From positions 1-63,200 of the forward strand of contig URKA01000015.1 of assembly GCA_900548345.1 (NCBI GenBank): 63,200 nt of DNA, written 5' to 3'. The notes under the pieces were generated by a model, which worked only from the letters and a program-made list of their open reading frames with translations, did no database searches and was not told where the DNA came from. Positions 6,634 to 15,757 of this stretch are shown here, in pieces. Each line of letters opens with the position of its first letter. Position 1 is the first letter of the stretch. This stretch comes from an uncultured Paraprevotella sp. GTDB taxonomy: Bacteria > Bacteroidota > Bacteroidia > Bacteroidales > Bacteroidaceae. Position numbers and translations under genes: made by a program.

Positions 6634-9117
6634 TTATCTGTCCGTTTTCCCTTCCGAACGTGACGGAAGCGCATCGTAATCCGTCCCCCACTGCGCACAA
6701 AGACGACGCGCCTCTTGCTCTGTCAGGTGAACCACAGCACCGTGTTTGGGAGATGCGAAGTTCCGGGTTTGCATCACTCCTTCGTTAAACCGGCCGAGAG
6801 AAATGAAACTATCGAAGTCGGAAGTCTCTATAAAGCCGAAATTATGAGGAGAAATACTGTAGACATCATACATGAGCACCCATTTGTCCTCGCCAATGCG
6901 CTTGAAGACATGCGGAGCCTCACAGGCACGCGGTTCAAAATCCACCCACCGCGGGTCGAAATGCCACGGCCCTGTGGGTCGGTCGGCATAAGCCAGCTTG
7001 ATACCGCCGTTTACATCATGCGCCACATAAGAGAGAATGTACTTGTTACCGAATTTCGTGATATCTCCGTCGATAGCGGACTTACGTTCATCGGCATACT
7101 GGAACAATGGTGACGGCAAGGTCTCTATCGTGTCATACTCATCATTCACATAACAGTAATACAACTTATTCGGTTCGTTTCTGTGACGCATTGTCAGGTA
7201 AATCATCAAACGTCCCGTGGTTTCATCGAAAATAGTTTCCGGTGCCCAGGCACAGCCAATCTCCTGCCAGGCGGCCGACATGCGGTCGAAACGTACATTG
7301 GTGCGTTTCCAGTGCAACAAATCGAAACTTTTCATCAGCACCAGCCCGCGGTTATTGCCCCATCCATAGAGTTTACCGTCACGCTCCCATTCCGTTTCGC
7401 GCTTCCCGTCGCGTTTGGCAAAGACATGCAGGTCGGTCATGCTCAGATAAAAAGCACCGTCGGGTCCACGGTAAATATGCGGGTCACGGATACCGAGTTG
7501 CTCGGCGATGGTATCACCCGCCATCACGGGTTTATTGTCATTGAGAGCCGTAAACGTATATCCGTCACGACTGAGTGCCATGTGCAGCCCGTGGTCCTCA
7601 TCCAAATGGTAAACCATCAGATAGGCAGCCATATCCTCCTCTTTCGGTACGGCGTCCTTATATTTGAAATCGCTGAACGTAGCTTTTCCCTTGCCGGCCA
7701 CGAACAAAGCCGGACGCAGTGCAAAGAATTTCTTAAGTTTATTGTGATTCAGGTCTGTCACATCCAGCCCCTCGGCCAATACCGTCCAATCCTTCCCGTC
7801 ACGACTGACACTTACTGTAACCCTATTGGCACGGTTAAGGACTCTCATGCGCACCTTACGGCCGAAAGTATTCTTCACGGTAGCGGAAAGCTTGCCACCG
7901 TCATACACATAAAACCTTGAAGCATCGGCCGCCACACCGGTATATCCCTGCTCACTGTAATAAAGGAGCAAACCGGCTTGCCCTTTACCCGGCAGTTTAA
8001 CAGTGACTTCCGCCTCATAATTCTTATGCTGGGCTGTAATCAGCATCAGACGGCCATCGGCCGGTGAAGTCCCTTTGCCGGGAACCACCAACTGTCCGTC
8101 ACCAGACGTCACCATGTCGCGGGCATTCTCTTTCCAGAAGCTCCACTGCCACCCTAACTCCCGATGATGAAAGCTGTCCGACAATACCGGGAATGTCGAA
8201 GGTTCAGAACACGGCCCTACGGCTCCGGCCGATGCCCTGAACCATCCGTCACGCGTCCATTCCATGGGTTCTATCAGTGTCTGACGTCCTAATGTATGAT
8301 ACCCTTTGGCATAAGCATGGTAAACCATCCACCAACGCCCTTCGGCATCGTCGATAAGCGTGCCGTGACCTTTTGACCACCAATGGTCCTGGGCACTGTA
8401 GGTATGTACCACCGGATTGTAAGGCGAATTTTCCCAAGGTCCTTCCAGCGAACGGCTACGGGCACTCACCGCCATGTGACTGGTAGCCGGCCCCGCCGTT
8501 CCTCCTTCGGCGCAAGTCAGATAATAATAATCGCCATGACGGATTATTTTAGGAGACTCCAGATAAGTTTCAGGCCATTTGCCTTCCGTATTCCACTGTT
8601 TGGGAATCTCCCATCCTTCATATACTTTCTTTTTCTCACCTACAGTACTCAGTCCGTCGGGTGCCAACCTAATCATCTCACCGCGGTTCAGGAACAGATA
8701 ACGATTACCTTGCTCGTCAGCCGCATGGCCTGGGTCAATCCCGCTCACGTGCAAATCCACAGGCTCGCTCCATGGCCCGCGTATATCAGACGCCCATGTC
8801 ACATAATTGGTCCCGTTGGAAGGGAAATAGATATAGTATTTATCGCCATACTTTAGTAAATCAGGCGCCATGGCCGACCCTTTCCACGATTCCAAAGCCC
8901 GTCCCACAGGTGTCCAGTTCATCAAATCGGTGGAATGCCATATCAGGAATCCCGGCTGATAAACAAAAGGAGAATGCGTCATGTAGAAATCACGTCCCTC
9001 ACGCATCACACTTGGGTCTGGATAATCACCGGCCAACACGCACTTCGGCCACTGCTGTGCCCAGGCGGTATAAACGCCACACAGCAGCAAAAGAAAAGAA
9101 AACAACTTTTTCTTCAT
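6634..9117 (-). CDS. Double GH43 glycosidase (GH43-beta-sandwich-GH43)
   Basis: An 827-residue exported enzyme with signal peptide MKKKLFSFLLLLCGVYTAWA. The first five-bladed GH43 propeller (about 25-300) has candidate base Asp in AGDYPDPSV, Asp in SGIDPGHAAD and acid Glu in YLESPKI. A concanavalin-like beta-sandwich (about 310-500) follows, as in many GH43 xylosidases. The second GH43 propeller (about 510-800) has GIRDPHIYRG, AIDGDITKFG and CEAPHVFKR. Both triads look intact, so two activities in one chain, for example arabinofuranosidase plus xylosidase or galactosidase, are plausible. The ATG lies one base after the GH51 stop, so the two are translationally coupled. Confidence 0.88.
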   Translation of the reverse strand: MKKKLFSFLLLLCGVYTAWAQQWPKCVLAGDYPDPSVMREGRDFYMTHSPFVYQPGFLIWHSTDLMNWTPVGRALESWKGSAMAPDLLKYGDKYYIYFPSNGTNYVTWASDIRGPWSEPVDLHVSGIDPGHAADEQGNRYLFLNRGEMIRLAPDGLSTVGEKKKVYEGWEIPKQWNTEGKWPETYLESPKIIRHGDYYYLTCAEGGTAGPATSHMAVSARSRSLEGPWENSPYNPVVHTYSAQDHWWSKGHGTLIDDAEGRWWMVYHAYAKGYHTLGRQTLIEPMEWTRDGWFRASAGAVGPCSEPSTFPVLSDSFHHRELGWQWSFWKENARDMVTSGDGQLVVPGKGTSPADGRLMLITAQHKNYEAEVTVKLPGKGQAGLLLYYSEQGYTGVAADASRFYVYDGGKLSATVKNTFGRKVRMRVLNRANRVTVSVSRDGKDWTVLAEGLDVTDLNHNKLKKFFALRPALFVAGKGKATFSDFKYKDAVPKEEDMAAYLMVYHLDEDHGLHMALSRDGYTFTALNDNKPVMAGDTIAEQLGIRDPHIYRGPDGAFYLSMTDLHVFAKRDGKRETEWERDGKLYGWGNNRGLVLMKSFDLLHWKRTNVRFDRMSAAWQEIGCAWAPETIFDETTGRLMIYLTMRHRNEPNKLYYCYVNDEYDTIETLPSPLFQYADERKSAIDGDITKFGNKYILSYVAHDVNGGIKLAYADRPTGPWHFDPRWVDFEPRACEAPHVFKRIGEDKWVLMYDVYSISPHNFGFIETSDFDSFISLGRFNEGVMQTRNFASPKHGAVVHLTEQEARRLCAQWGTDYDALPSRSEGKTDR

Positions 9118-9118
9118 A

Positions 9119-11074
9119 TTACTTGAATGTTATGACTGTCAAAGAGTAAGGCGGCAACTGACGCATAAATTTCCGCGGCAACTTTTCCTGCGTCACCACA
9201 GGTCTTACATCGGTTTCCAAATGCTGCCCCTGCCCATTCTTATAATCCCTGTCTCCGGTCAACACACTGACCTCCGCCACACGGGAACGTAGTTTCTGCG
9301 AACCGAGATTCACGCATACACTGACCACACTATCCGTGGGATTCACAAGTTTCACTGCCACGCTCTGCGTCCGGCTGTCACGGACACATGAGGCTGTCTC
9401 AATGCCATCTACCACCCCATCTATAAACAAGTCTCCACGATGGCATGCAAACAACTGTTGCACGTAATAGTTTACAGTAGGATAGACATCGTTCTTATCA
9501 AAATAAATAAGATCGGGATTCCATTGTGTGTCACCGATACGGGCCAACAACGGAGCATAGGAAGCCAACATCACCACATCACCGTTGCGCTCCAGCGAGG
9601 TGAGATAAGCGGCTTCTGCAATGGCATTGAACACCGTGTTACCGCGACTGGCATATTCACCGACATAGACTTTGGACTGCGCACGGTCGTAATGATCATA
9701 ACGGTGCAGATTGTCAAGGAACCACTGCGGAGCACGGTAGTAATGTTCATCCACCAGTTCCGGCTTCACTTCACGGGCAAAAGCCCAGCCTTCGCGCCAG
9801 TCACGGTCGTCAGGATTAGGCCCGACCGTCCCTACGACCTTCATCTCCGGATACCGTGCCTTGATGGCCTTCTGTATGATGGCAAACCGCTCTTTGAATG
9901 CCGGCGTGATATGGTCTTCGTTTCCGACACCTATGTATTCCAGATGAAAAGGTTCCGGATGTCCGGCCTCAGCACGACACTTTCCCCACACGGTAGAAGT
10001 ATCTCCATTCGCCCACTCTATCAGGTCGAGCATGTCCTGCACATACTCGTCCATCTCTTCCATTGGAACGGCCTGCTGGCCCGTTCCGCGCAAACGTGCG
10101 GAATTCTGACAGCTCACGCCTGCCGCCAGTACCGGCAGAGGTTTTGCCCCTATATCTTCGCACAACTGGAAATATTCGTAAAAGCCCAATCCCATCGACT
10201 GACGATAATTCCATATATTGTAGTCTTCCTTACGCTGCTCCACAGGACCCACGGTATGTTTCCACCTATATATATTGTTAAGTCCGTCGCCATGAGTCAG
10301 ACACCCTCCGGGAAAACGGACAAATGCCGGATGGAGGTCAGCTAAAGCCTGTGCAAGGTCGGCCCGCAAACCATTCTTCCTGTTCTTGAAAGTATGCTGT
10401 GGAAAAAGAGAAAGCATATCCACATCAACACGGCCTTTCTGCTGAAAAAGGATTTCCACAGCAGCCCGTTCACTGCTCCTTACAGGCGTAAGCACTGTTT
10501 CATATTTTCGCCACCCCGTACCACACATACGCAGAACAGCCTCTGCCAATACGGAATCTCCTTCTGTCAGCCTTACTTTGGCTTCTCCCTCCTGCATGCT
10601 ACGCAAAAATACGGAAAAGTCATACTGTTCTCCCTCATGTACAACCATACCATGATATCCGTTATTGCGCAATCCGGCTCCCTGAGTCCCTGCCGTGAAA
10701 ACTTCTATTGCGGCGTAATGACGGTTATTGGCATGAAGCGGCTGTTCCGTTTCCAATGAAAGCGTGGCAATCGCATGACCCGTTTTCAGGAAATCCCAGG
10801 CCGTAAACGGATGCCATTGTCCTTTCTTACCATATACGTGCAAATCAACATCGCTGGGAGTATACTCAAAAGAACGATTCTGCACCATCTCCGCATACAG
10901 TCCGCCATCGGCTGTATAATTGAGGTCTTCAATAAAAATCCCGAAAAGGTCTTTACTGATACGTTTTTGCCCGGCAGGTTGCGCCATAACCGCATGGACC
11001 GCCAGGAATGCGCTCATCATCCACAAAGCAGGCCGCAGGGCAAACGAACATTTTAGATTCATCATACGTTTCAT
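9119..11074 (-). CDS. GH51 alpha-L-arabinofuranosidase
   Basis: A 651-residue exported enzyme expected to remove terminal alpha-L-arabinofuranosyl residues from arabinan, arabinoxylan or arabinogalactan side chains. An N-terminal hydrophobic stretch serves as signal peptide. The family opening LFGIFIEDLNYTADGGLYAE is at about residue 42. The TIM barrel has FVRFPGGCLTHGDG, the acid/base Glu in GVGNED (about 384) and the nucleophile Glu in VYVGEYASRG (about 472). A C-terminal beta-sandwich closes the protein. It is the first gene of an operon with the double GH43 and is divergent from the regulator at 11265. Confidence 0.9.
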   Translation of the reverse strand: MKRMMNLKCSFALRPALWMMSAFLAVHAVMAQPAGQKRISKDLFGIFIEDLNYTADGGLYAEMVQNRSFEYTPSDVDLHVYGKKGQWHPFTAWDFLKTGHAIATLSLETEQPLHANNRHYAAIEVFTAGTQGAGLRNNGYHGMVVHEGEQYDFSVFLRSMQEGEAKVRLTEGDSVLAEAVLRMCGTGWRKYETVLTPVRSSERAAVEILFQQKGRVDVDMLSLFPQHTFKNRKNGLRADLAQALADLHPAFVRFPGGCLTHGDGLNNIYRWKHTVGPVEQRKEDYNIWNYRQSMGLGFYEYFQLCEDIGAKPLPVLAAGVSCQNSARLRGTGQQAVPMEEMDEYVQDMLDLIEWANGDTSTVWGKCRAEAGHPEPFHLEYIGVGNEDHITPAFKERFAIIQKAIKARYPEMKVVGTVGPNPDDRDWREGWAFAREVKPELVDEHYYRAPQWFLDNLHRYDHYDRAQSKVYVGEYASRGNTVFNAIAEAAYLTSLERNGDVVMLASYAPLLARIGDTQWNPDLIYFDKNDVYPTVNYYVQQLFACHRGDLFIDGVVDGIETASCVRDSRTQSVAVKLVNPTDSVVSVCVNLGSQKLRSRVAEVSVLTGDRDYKNGQGQHLETDVRPVVTQEKLPRKFMRQLPPYSLTVITFK

Positions 11075-11094
11075 ATCATAGATTTTGGGTTATG

Positions 11095-11102
11095 CAAAGA
11101 TA
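11095..11102 (-). promoter_or_regulatory. -7 box of the GH51-GH43 operon
   Basis: The minus-strand octamer TATCTTTG lies 20 nt before the GH51 ATG. The upstream sequence has only a weak and misplaced resemblance (TGTGCCTAT at 11154-11146) to the operator of the three neighbouring promoters. Confidence 0.55.
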
Positions 11103-11156
11103 TATGTTTCATCCGACTATCCCGCCACAAGACCGTACAAACCATATAGGCACAAA

Positions 11157-11190
11157 CGTTTTAACGCCATATTGCACGTTTACGCCCATT
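11157..11190. promoter_or_regulatory. Direct repeat in the GH51/regulator divergent region
   Basis: CGTTTTAACGCCAT (11157-11170) and CGTTTACGCCCATT (11177-11190) are two imperfect direct repeats whose starts are 20 bp apart. They lie between the two divergent -7 boxes, where an AraC-type regulator could act. The CCCAT core recalls the half-site used at 13524 and 15604. Confidence 0.4.
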
Positions 11191-11230
11191 AATTCCGGAC
11201 GTAAAAGACCATCATTCAAGATTATTTGCG

Positions 11231-11238
11231 TAACTTTG
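11231..11238 (+). promoter_or_regulatory. -7 box of the propeller/AraC regulator
   Basis: TAACTTTG matches TAnnTTTG and ends 26 nt before the ATG at 11265. This box overlaps the upstream in-frame TTG at 11226, which is one reason that TTG is not the start codon. Confidence 0.5.
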
Positions 11239-11264
11239 TCAAACACATTCAGACGTACACAAAG

Positions 11265-13460
11265 ATGGCAAGGCGACTTCTTTTTCTTCTTATATTCCTG
11301 GTACATCTTACGGTAAGCATGGCTATTCACCGGCAATGGTCGGTGAACGACGGCCTGCCGACCGGCGAGATACATCAGATTATAGAACTCCCCAACCGGC
11401 AAATACTGGTAAACTGCGAAGGAGCCTTCTGCCTGTTCGACGGGAAGACATTCAATACCATTACCTGTGACCACAGGCGTTGCCCCCACATGCCTCACTT
11501 TGCCAAACGATACATCCATCTCTGGCAAGGCGATTCTCTGCTCTGGCTGCACGACCTTTACCGGCTTTATCTGTTTGACGCGCGCACATGCACATTCCGC
11601 TATGACATCGAACCAAGACTGAAAAAGAATCACACATTACAAGAATTTGCCGATGGGAATACGATTCCTAAACCCTATTCCAAAGACATCCGGCAGATTA
11701 TAGATTCCCTGAGACTTCACGACAACACCACAGCCGCCAAAGACTGGCAAGGCGGTATCTGGATTGGCACACGCACCAACGACATCATTTACATATCACC
11801 CCTCCGAACAGAAATACAAATATCAAAAGACGAAGCGTTATTCAGACTCACGCGCAGCATGACAGACAGTCAAGGCCGCTCATGGATTTGTTCGAACAAT
11901 GGCCTATTCTGTCATACCGGAAAAGAAACGGAATGTTTTCACATGGGCAACACACATGGATTAACCCACAACAACTTCAACTTCATAGCAGAACTTCCCG
12001 ACCACCGTTTCTTGGTCTGCCATAATCTGAACCAACTTGGCTATCTTGACCCGGAGCATCTCGAATTCACATCATTACGCGATAAGATTCCAGCCCTCGG
12101 CACATACCGTCATCTGATAGGAGCTTGTTCCATTGCCCCCAACCAAACCATTGTCTATTCCCAGAACGGAGCCTTTCTTCTCGACACACGAACCGACACC
12201 ATCTCCGCATTTCCCTTCACAGAAGCCATCGAGAAACATTCCTATAAATACAACTGCATGCTCCTCGATGCAAAAGGCATCCTCTGGATAGGCACACAGA
12301 ACGGATTGTTTGCCGTTGAAAAGGAGAATTGCCGCCGCATCAGGCACCTGGCCAACCACTGCATCCGGAGTCTTGTAGCCGATGCAAACGGGAATATATG
12401 GGCAGGCACAGCCTGCGGCATCTCGCGCATCACTCCATACGTGATAAACTATGGGCCGGACGACGGCATGCCAACTACTCCCATGCTCGACCGTGCAGGT
12501 TTTCTCAAACCCGACAGCACCCTTGTTTTTTCCTGCTCAGACTCCTCTGTCGTAACATTCCGTCCGGAACATCTCAGCCGTCAGATGCAACCTCTTTCCG
12601 TAGTGCTTACCGCCATAAGCGTAAACGATGAGCCATATCCTGTTGGAGATGCAAAGAATGGATTATCACTATCCTATAACCAGAATTATCTTACCTTCCG
12701 GTTCTCTGCGCTCAACTACGCCACCCCGTCACACACCCGGTACCGCTACCGCCTTCACGGACTGGAAAACAAATGGAATACTTATGCAGACACAGACGGC
12801 AGCCTCGGAATCGTAACCTATCGCGCCCTTTCTCCCGGCACCTATACATTCGAGGTACAGGCGGCCATCGACAACGACTCATGGGGACCACTTCTACAAC
12901 AGGATGTCGTCATCCGTCCTCCTTTCTGGCTCACATGGTGGGCCAAAGCCATTTATATCATGGCATTCCTCCTTACACTTTCCGTTTTGCTCCATTCTTA
13001 TTTAAAGAAGAAGAAAGCCAGATTGGAACATGAGAATGACAACCGTGTGAACCGTCTTTTCGAATTACGGGAAGAAGCACGGCATCAATTTGCCGAATCC
13101 ACAAATATCGACCCGCAAAGAATCAGTGTAAACAACGAAGAGGAAGAGTTTGTCAAACGCATGCTACATGCCATTGAGAATCATCTGGATGACGACAACT
13201 ACGGAGTGGACCAGTTGGCGGCCGATGTTTGCATGAGTCGCTCCGCCCTTTACACCAGACTACGCAACATGCTCGGCATCACTCCCAGTGATTTCATCCG
13301 GAACATCCGCCTTAAACATGCCGCCCAGTTGCTATCCGACACCCAAATCCCCATCAACGATATCGCAAGCCGAGTAGGTTACAACACCCATAAAGCCTTT
13401 GCCACCAATTTCAAGAAACTGTTCGGATGTCTGCCTTCCGAATATAGAGGAAACAGATAA
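11265..13460 (+). CDS. Membrane-anchored propeller/Y_Y_Y/AraC regulator lacking kinase and receiver
   Basis: A 731-residue regulator shaped like an HTCS with its central phosphorelay missing. The signal or anchor is RRLLFLLIFLVHLTVSMA. Next comes a periplasmic beta-propeller with reg_prop repeats (GGIWIGTRTND, GRSWICSNNGLF, GILWIGTQNGLF, GNIWAGTACGI). A Y_Y_Y domain (about 480-550) contains YRYRLHGLENKWNTY. One transmembrane helix follows (about 555-580, AIYIMAFLLTLSVLLHSYL). A short basic and acidic linker leads to an AraC HTH (about 640-731: LAADVCMSRSALYTRLRNML, then INDIASRVGYNTHKAFATNF). No HisKA, HATPase or receiver motif is present. I infer direct transmembrane signalling from sugar binding to DNA. 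It probably acts on the operators at 6532, 13523 and 15603. Confidence 0.88.
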   Translation: MARRLLFLLIFLVHLTVSMAIHRQWSVNDGLPTGEIHQIIELPNRQILVNCEGAFCLFDGKTFNTITCDHRRCPHMPHFAKRYIHLWQGDSLLWLHDLYRLYLFDARTCTFRYDIEPRLKKNHTLQEFADGNTIPKPYSKDIRQIIDSLRLHDNTTAAKDWQGGIWIGTRTNDIIYISPLRTEIQISKDEALFRLTRSMTDSQGRSWICSNNGLFCHTGKETECFHMGNTHGLTHNNFNFIAELPDHRFLVCHNLNQLGYLDPEHLEFTSLRDKIPALGTYRHLIGACSIAPNQTIVYSQNGAFLLDTRTDTISAFPFTEAIEKHSYKYNCMLLDAKGILWIGTQNGLFAVEKENCRRIRHLANHCIRSLVADANGNIWAGTACGISRITPYVINYGPDDGMPTTPMLDRAGFLKPDSTLVFSCSDSSVVTFRPEHLSRQMQPLSVVLTAISVNDEPYPVGDAKNGLSLSYNQNYLTFRFSALNYATPSHTRYRYRLHGLENKWNTYADTDGSLGIVTYRALSPGTYTFEVQAAIDNDSWGPLLQQDVVIRPPFWLTWWAKAIYIMAFLLTLSVLLHSYLKKKKARLEHENDNRVNRLFELREEARHQFAESTNIDPQRISVNNEEEEFVKRMLHAIENHLDDDNYGVDQLAADVCMSRSALYTRLRNMLGITPSDFIRNIRLKHAAQLLSDTQIPINDIASRVGYNTHKAFATNFKKLFGCLPSEYRGNR

Positions 13461-13519
13461 CCGACACAGAACGGCAACTCTATCAAGTACCGCAAACGCC
13501 CCAAAAACGCAATTATATC

Positions 13520-13581
13520 AAATTGTCCCATAAAATGGAACAAAATGTCCTATTCTCTCTCAAAACAACCTCATATCTTTG
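13520..13581 (+). promoter_or_regulatory. Promoter and operator of the GH97 gene
   Basis: An operator at 13520-13555 precedes the -7 box TATCTTTG (13574-13581). Direct half-sites TGTCCCAT (13524-13531) and TGTCCTAT (13546-13553) start 22 bp apart, two helical turns, and the second ends 20 nt before the -7 box. A palindrome TTGTCCCAT-AAA-ATGGAACAA (13523-13543) overlaps them. The 36-bp operator recurs at 15600-15635 with a single mismatch and identical spacing. Confidence 0.85.
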
Positions 13582-13644
13582 TCATTGGGAAATCCGACAA
13601 ATGAACAGGAAATAACTTTTTATCATTAATACCAAACAACAAAG

Positions 13645-15534
13645 ATGAATAATGTATTGAGACAGGCTGGATTGATGGTGTTTGCGTTGTCCGCCTTGTG
13701 CTGCCAGCTGAAAGGGAACACCGTATCGCCTAACGGGAAATTGAAAGTAGTCATACAGACTCCCCAATCCGACACTTACGGAGGCGTTACTTTTTCTGTA
13801 GATTATGAAGGAAAGCGTATGTTGCACCGGACGGCTCTGGGATTGGAAACAAACAAACAGCAATGGACGGACAACATGAAACTGAAGTCTGTATCCAAGG
13901 CCAGACGCATTACGGATGATTACCGGATGATAACGGGAAAACGAAGCCGTTGCAGAAACAGGGCTACGGAACAAACATACTCATTCGTAAACCGCGACGG
14001 GCAGAACCTGGAAGTGACATTCAGAGTCTATGACGACGGCATTGCCTTTCAATACGGAATCCATGCGGCCGAGGCCGGAGAGCTGCTCCTCGGCGAGCAT
14101 ACGGCATATACCATTCCGGGGCAGTCCAGAAGATGGATACAGCCATATAGCATCGGCTATGAAGGATTCTATCCGTTAGCCACTTCCGGAACGCCGGCCG
14201 AGCCACACAAGGTGAACAAATGGGGCTACCCCGGCCTTGTCGAACTACAGGATTCCGTCTTTATGCTGATGACAGAGGCCAACATCAGACGGGGACATTG
14301 CGGCTCATTCCTATACAATGACGAGAATGCGGATGTGTACAAGGTGGGACTGTCCGACAAACAGCTTCCGGTTCAAGGCGAGTGGGTTTCTCCCTGGAGA
14401 CTGCTTATCATGGGCAGCCTGTCCGACGTAGTGGAGTCTACATTGGTGACGGATGTCTCCGACCCTTCTGTCATCGAAAATACGGACTGGATTCAACCCG
14501 GCCCGGTGTCGTGGATATATTGGGCACATAACCACGGTTCCAAGGACTACCGGACCGTAAAAGAGTACATAGACTTGGCAGTGGCCATGAAGTGGCCTTA
14601 TAACCTGATAGACTGGGAATGGGATGTAATGGCAAACGGGGGCGGAGTAGAAGACGCTGTGAAATATGCCCGTGAACACAATGTAAAGTCGCTGCTGTGG
14701 TATAACTCAAGTACGCATTGGCTTGCTCCAAAGCCATTATACCGTCTGAACAAGCATGAAAACAGGGTCAAGGAATACAAGTGGCTGAATGATTTGGGAG
14801 TATCCGGAATCAAGGTGGACTTCTTTGCCGACGACAGCGTGGCCATGATGGACTATTACATAGACATTCTTGAAGATGCGGCCCGATACAAACTGCTTGT
14901 CAATTTCCATGGCGCCACAATCCCACGCGGATGGCAACGCACCTACCCCAACCTGATGTCTTACGAGGCTGTATACGGTGCGGAGTGGTACAACAACAAA
15001 CCGGTACTGACGGACAAAGCGGCCGTGCATAATGCCACTTTGCCTTTTACGCGAAATGTAATAGGGTCTATGGACTATACTCCCGGCACATTCTCCGACT
15101 CCCAACACCCTCACATCACCTCGCACGGGCATGAGCTGGCCTTGCCGGTGCTGTTCGAATCGGCATTACAACACATGCCGGACAGGCCTTCCGCATATTA
15201 CAGTTTGCCGGAACCGGTGAAAAGACTGTTGTCCGGACTGCCCACCGCATGGGATGATACAAAGTTATTGGGAGGATATCCCGGAGAAACCGTTATGATG
15301 GCCCGCCGCAAAGGAAATATATGGTATATCGCAGGCATTAACGGACTGAATGAAGCCCGGACATTGAACGTGAATCTGCGGTCTATTGCCAAGAAAGGAA
15401 AGAAAATCTCCCTGTTTATGGATGGTGACACGCAGCGCAGCTTCTCCATCAAAGAGAACATGCCGCTCCCGAAGAATGGCAGACTGGCCGTTGACTGCCT
15501 GCCAAGGGGCGGTTTCGTGGCAGTGATTAAATAG
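13645..15534 (+). CDS. GH97 alpha-glycosidase, retaining (alpha-galactosidase-like) type
   Basis: A 629-residue exported enzyme. After the signal sequence comes the N-terminal beta-super-sandwich (about 25-270), then a TIM barrel (WIYWAHNHGSKDY, YNLIDWEWDVMANGGG) and a C-terminal beta domain. GH97 contains inverting alpha-glucosidases (SusB) and retaining alpha-galactosidases or arabinopyranosidases. The Asp in GIKVDFFADDS (about 392) sits where retaining members have their nucleophile, a position that is Gly in SusB as I recall. The Glu in SYEAVYGAEW (about 441-447) is a candidate acid/base. I therefore favour alpha-galactosidase or a relative. It is transcribed from an operator-controlled promoter just downstream of the regulator gene. 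Confidence 0.88.
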   Translation: MNNVLRQAGLMVFALSALCCQLKGNTVSPNGKLKVVIQTPQSDTYGGVTFSVDYEGKRMLHRTALGLETNKQQWTDNMKLKSVSKARRITDDYRMITGKRSRCRNRATEQTYSFVNRDGQNLEVTFRVYDDGIAFQYGIHAAEAGELLLGEHTAYTIPGQSRRWIQPYSIGYEGFYPLATSGTPAEPHKVNKWGYPGLVELQDSVFMLMTEANIRRGHCGSFLYNDENADVYKVGLSDKQLPVQGEWVSPWRLLIMGSLSDVVESTLVTDVSDPSVIENTDWIQPGPVSWIYWAHNHGSKDYRTVKEYIDLAVAMKWPYNLIDWEWDVMANGGGVEDAVKYAREHNVKSLLWYNSSTHWLAPKPLYRLNKHENRVKEYKWLNDLGVSGIKVDFFADDSVAMMDYYIDILEDAARYKLLVNFHGATIPRGWQRTYPNLMSYEAVYGAEWYNNKPVLTDKAAVHNATLPFTRNVIGSMDYTPGTFSDSQHPHITSHGHELALPVLFESALQHMPDRPSAYYSLPEPVKRLLSGLPTAWDDTKLLGGYPGETVMMARRKGNIWYIAGINGLNEARTLNVNLRSIAKKGKKISLFMDGDTQRSFSIKENMPLPKNGRLAVDCLPRGGFVAVIK

Positions 15535-15599
15535 GATACATCCGGCATGAAAGGCTCTGAAAGGAAGTCATAGAGGCATAAAAAAGACTCCATGACATG

Positions 15600-15661
15600 A
15601 AATTGTCCCATAAAATGGAACAAAATGCCCTATTCACGTCCATGACAAAACTATATCTTTG
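15600..15661 (+). promoter_or_regulatory. Promoter and operator of the second beta-helix gene
   Basis: A second copy of the operator lies at 15600-15635, 35 of 36 bases identical to the copy at 13520. Half-sites are TGTCCCAT (15604-15611) and TGCCCTAT (15626-15633), followed after 20 nt by -7 TATCTTTG (15654-15661). The sequence between operator and -7 box differs from the first copy while its length is the same, so spacing rather than recent duplication is conserved. Confidence 0.85.
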
Positions 15662-15757
15662 CGACAAGAAAAACAACAGGTCCGACAGACAGACCGGCAG
15701 AGAACGGGAAAACGCCAATACGATGCCGAATCATAGAAAATACCAATACCCAACAAT

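Noticed and set aside
11146..11154. TGTGCCTAT as a copy of the shared operator in front of GH51
   Set aside because: It has one core mismatch, its distance to the -7 box is off by two bases, and the partner half-site is missing, so I did not count it as a fourth operator.
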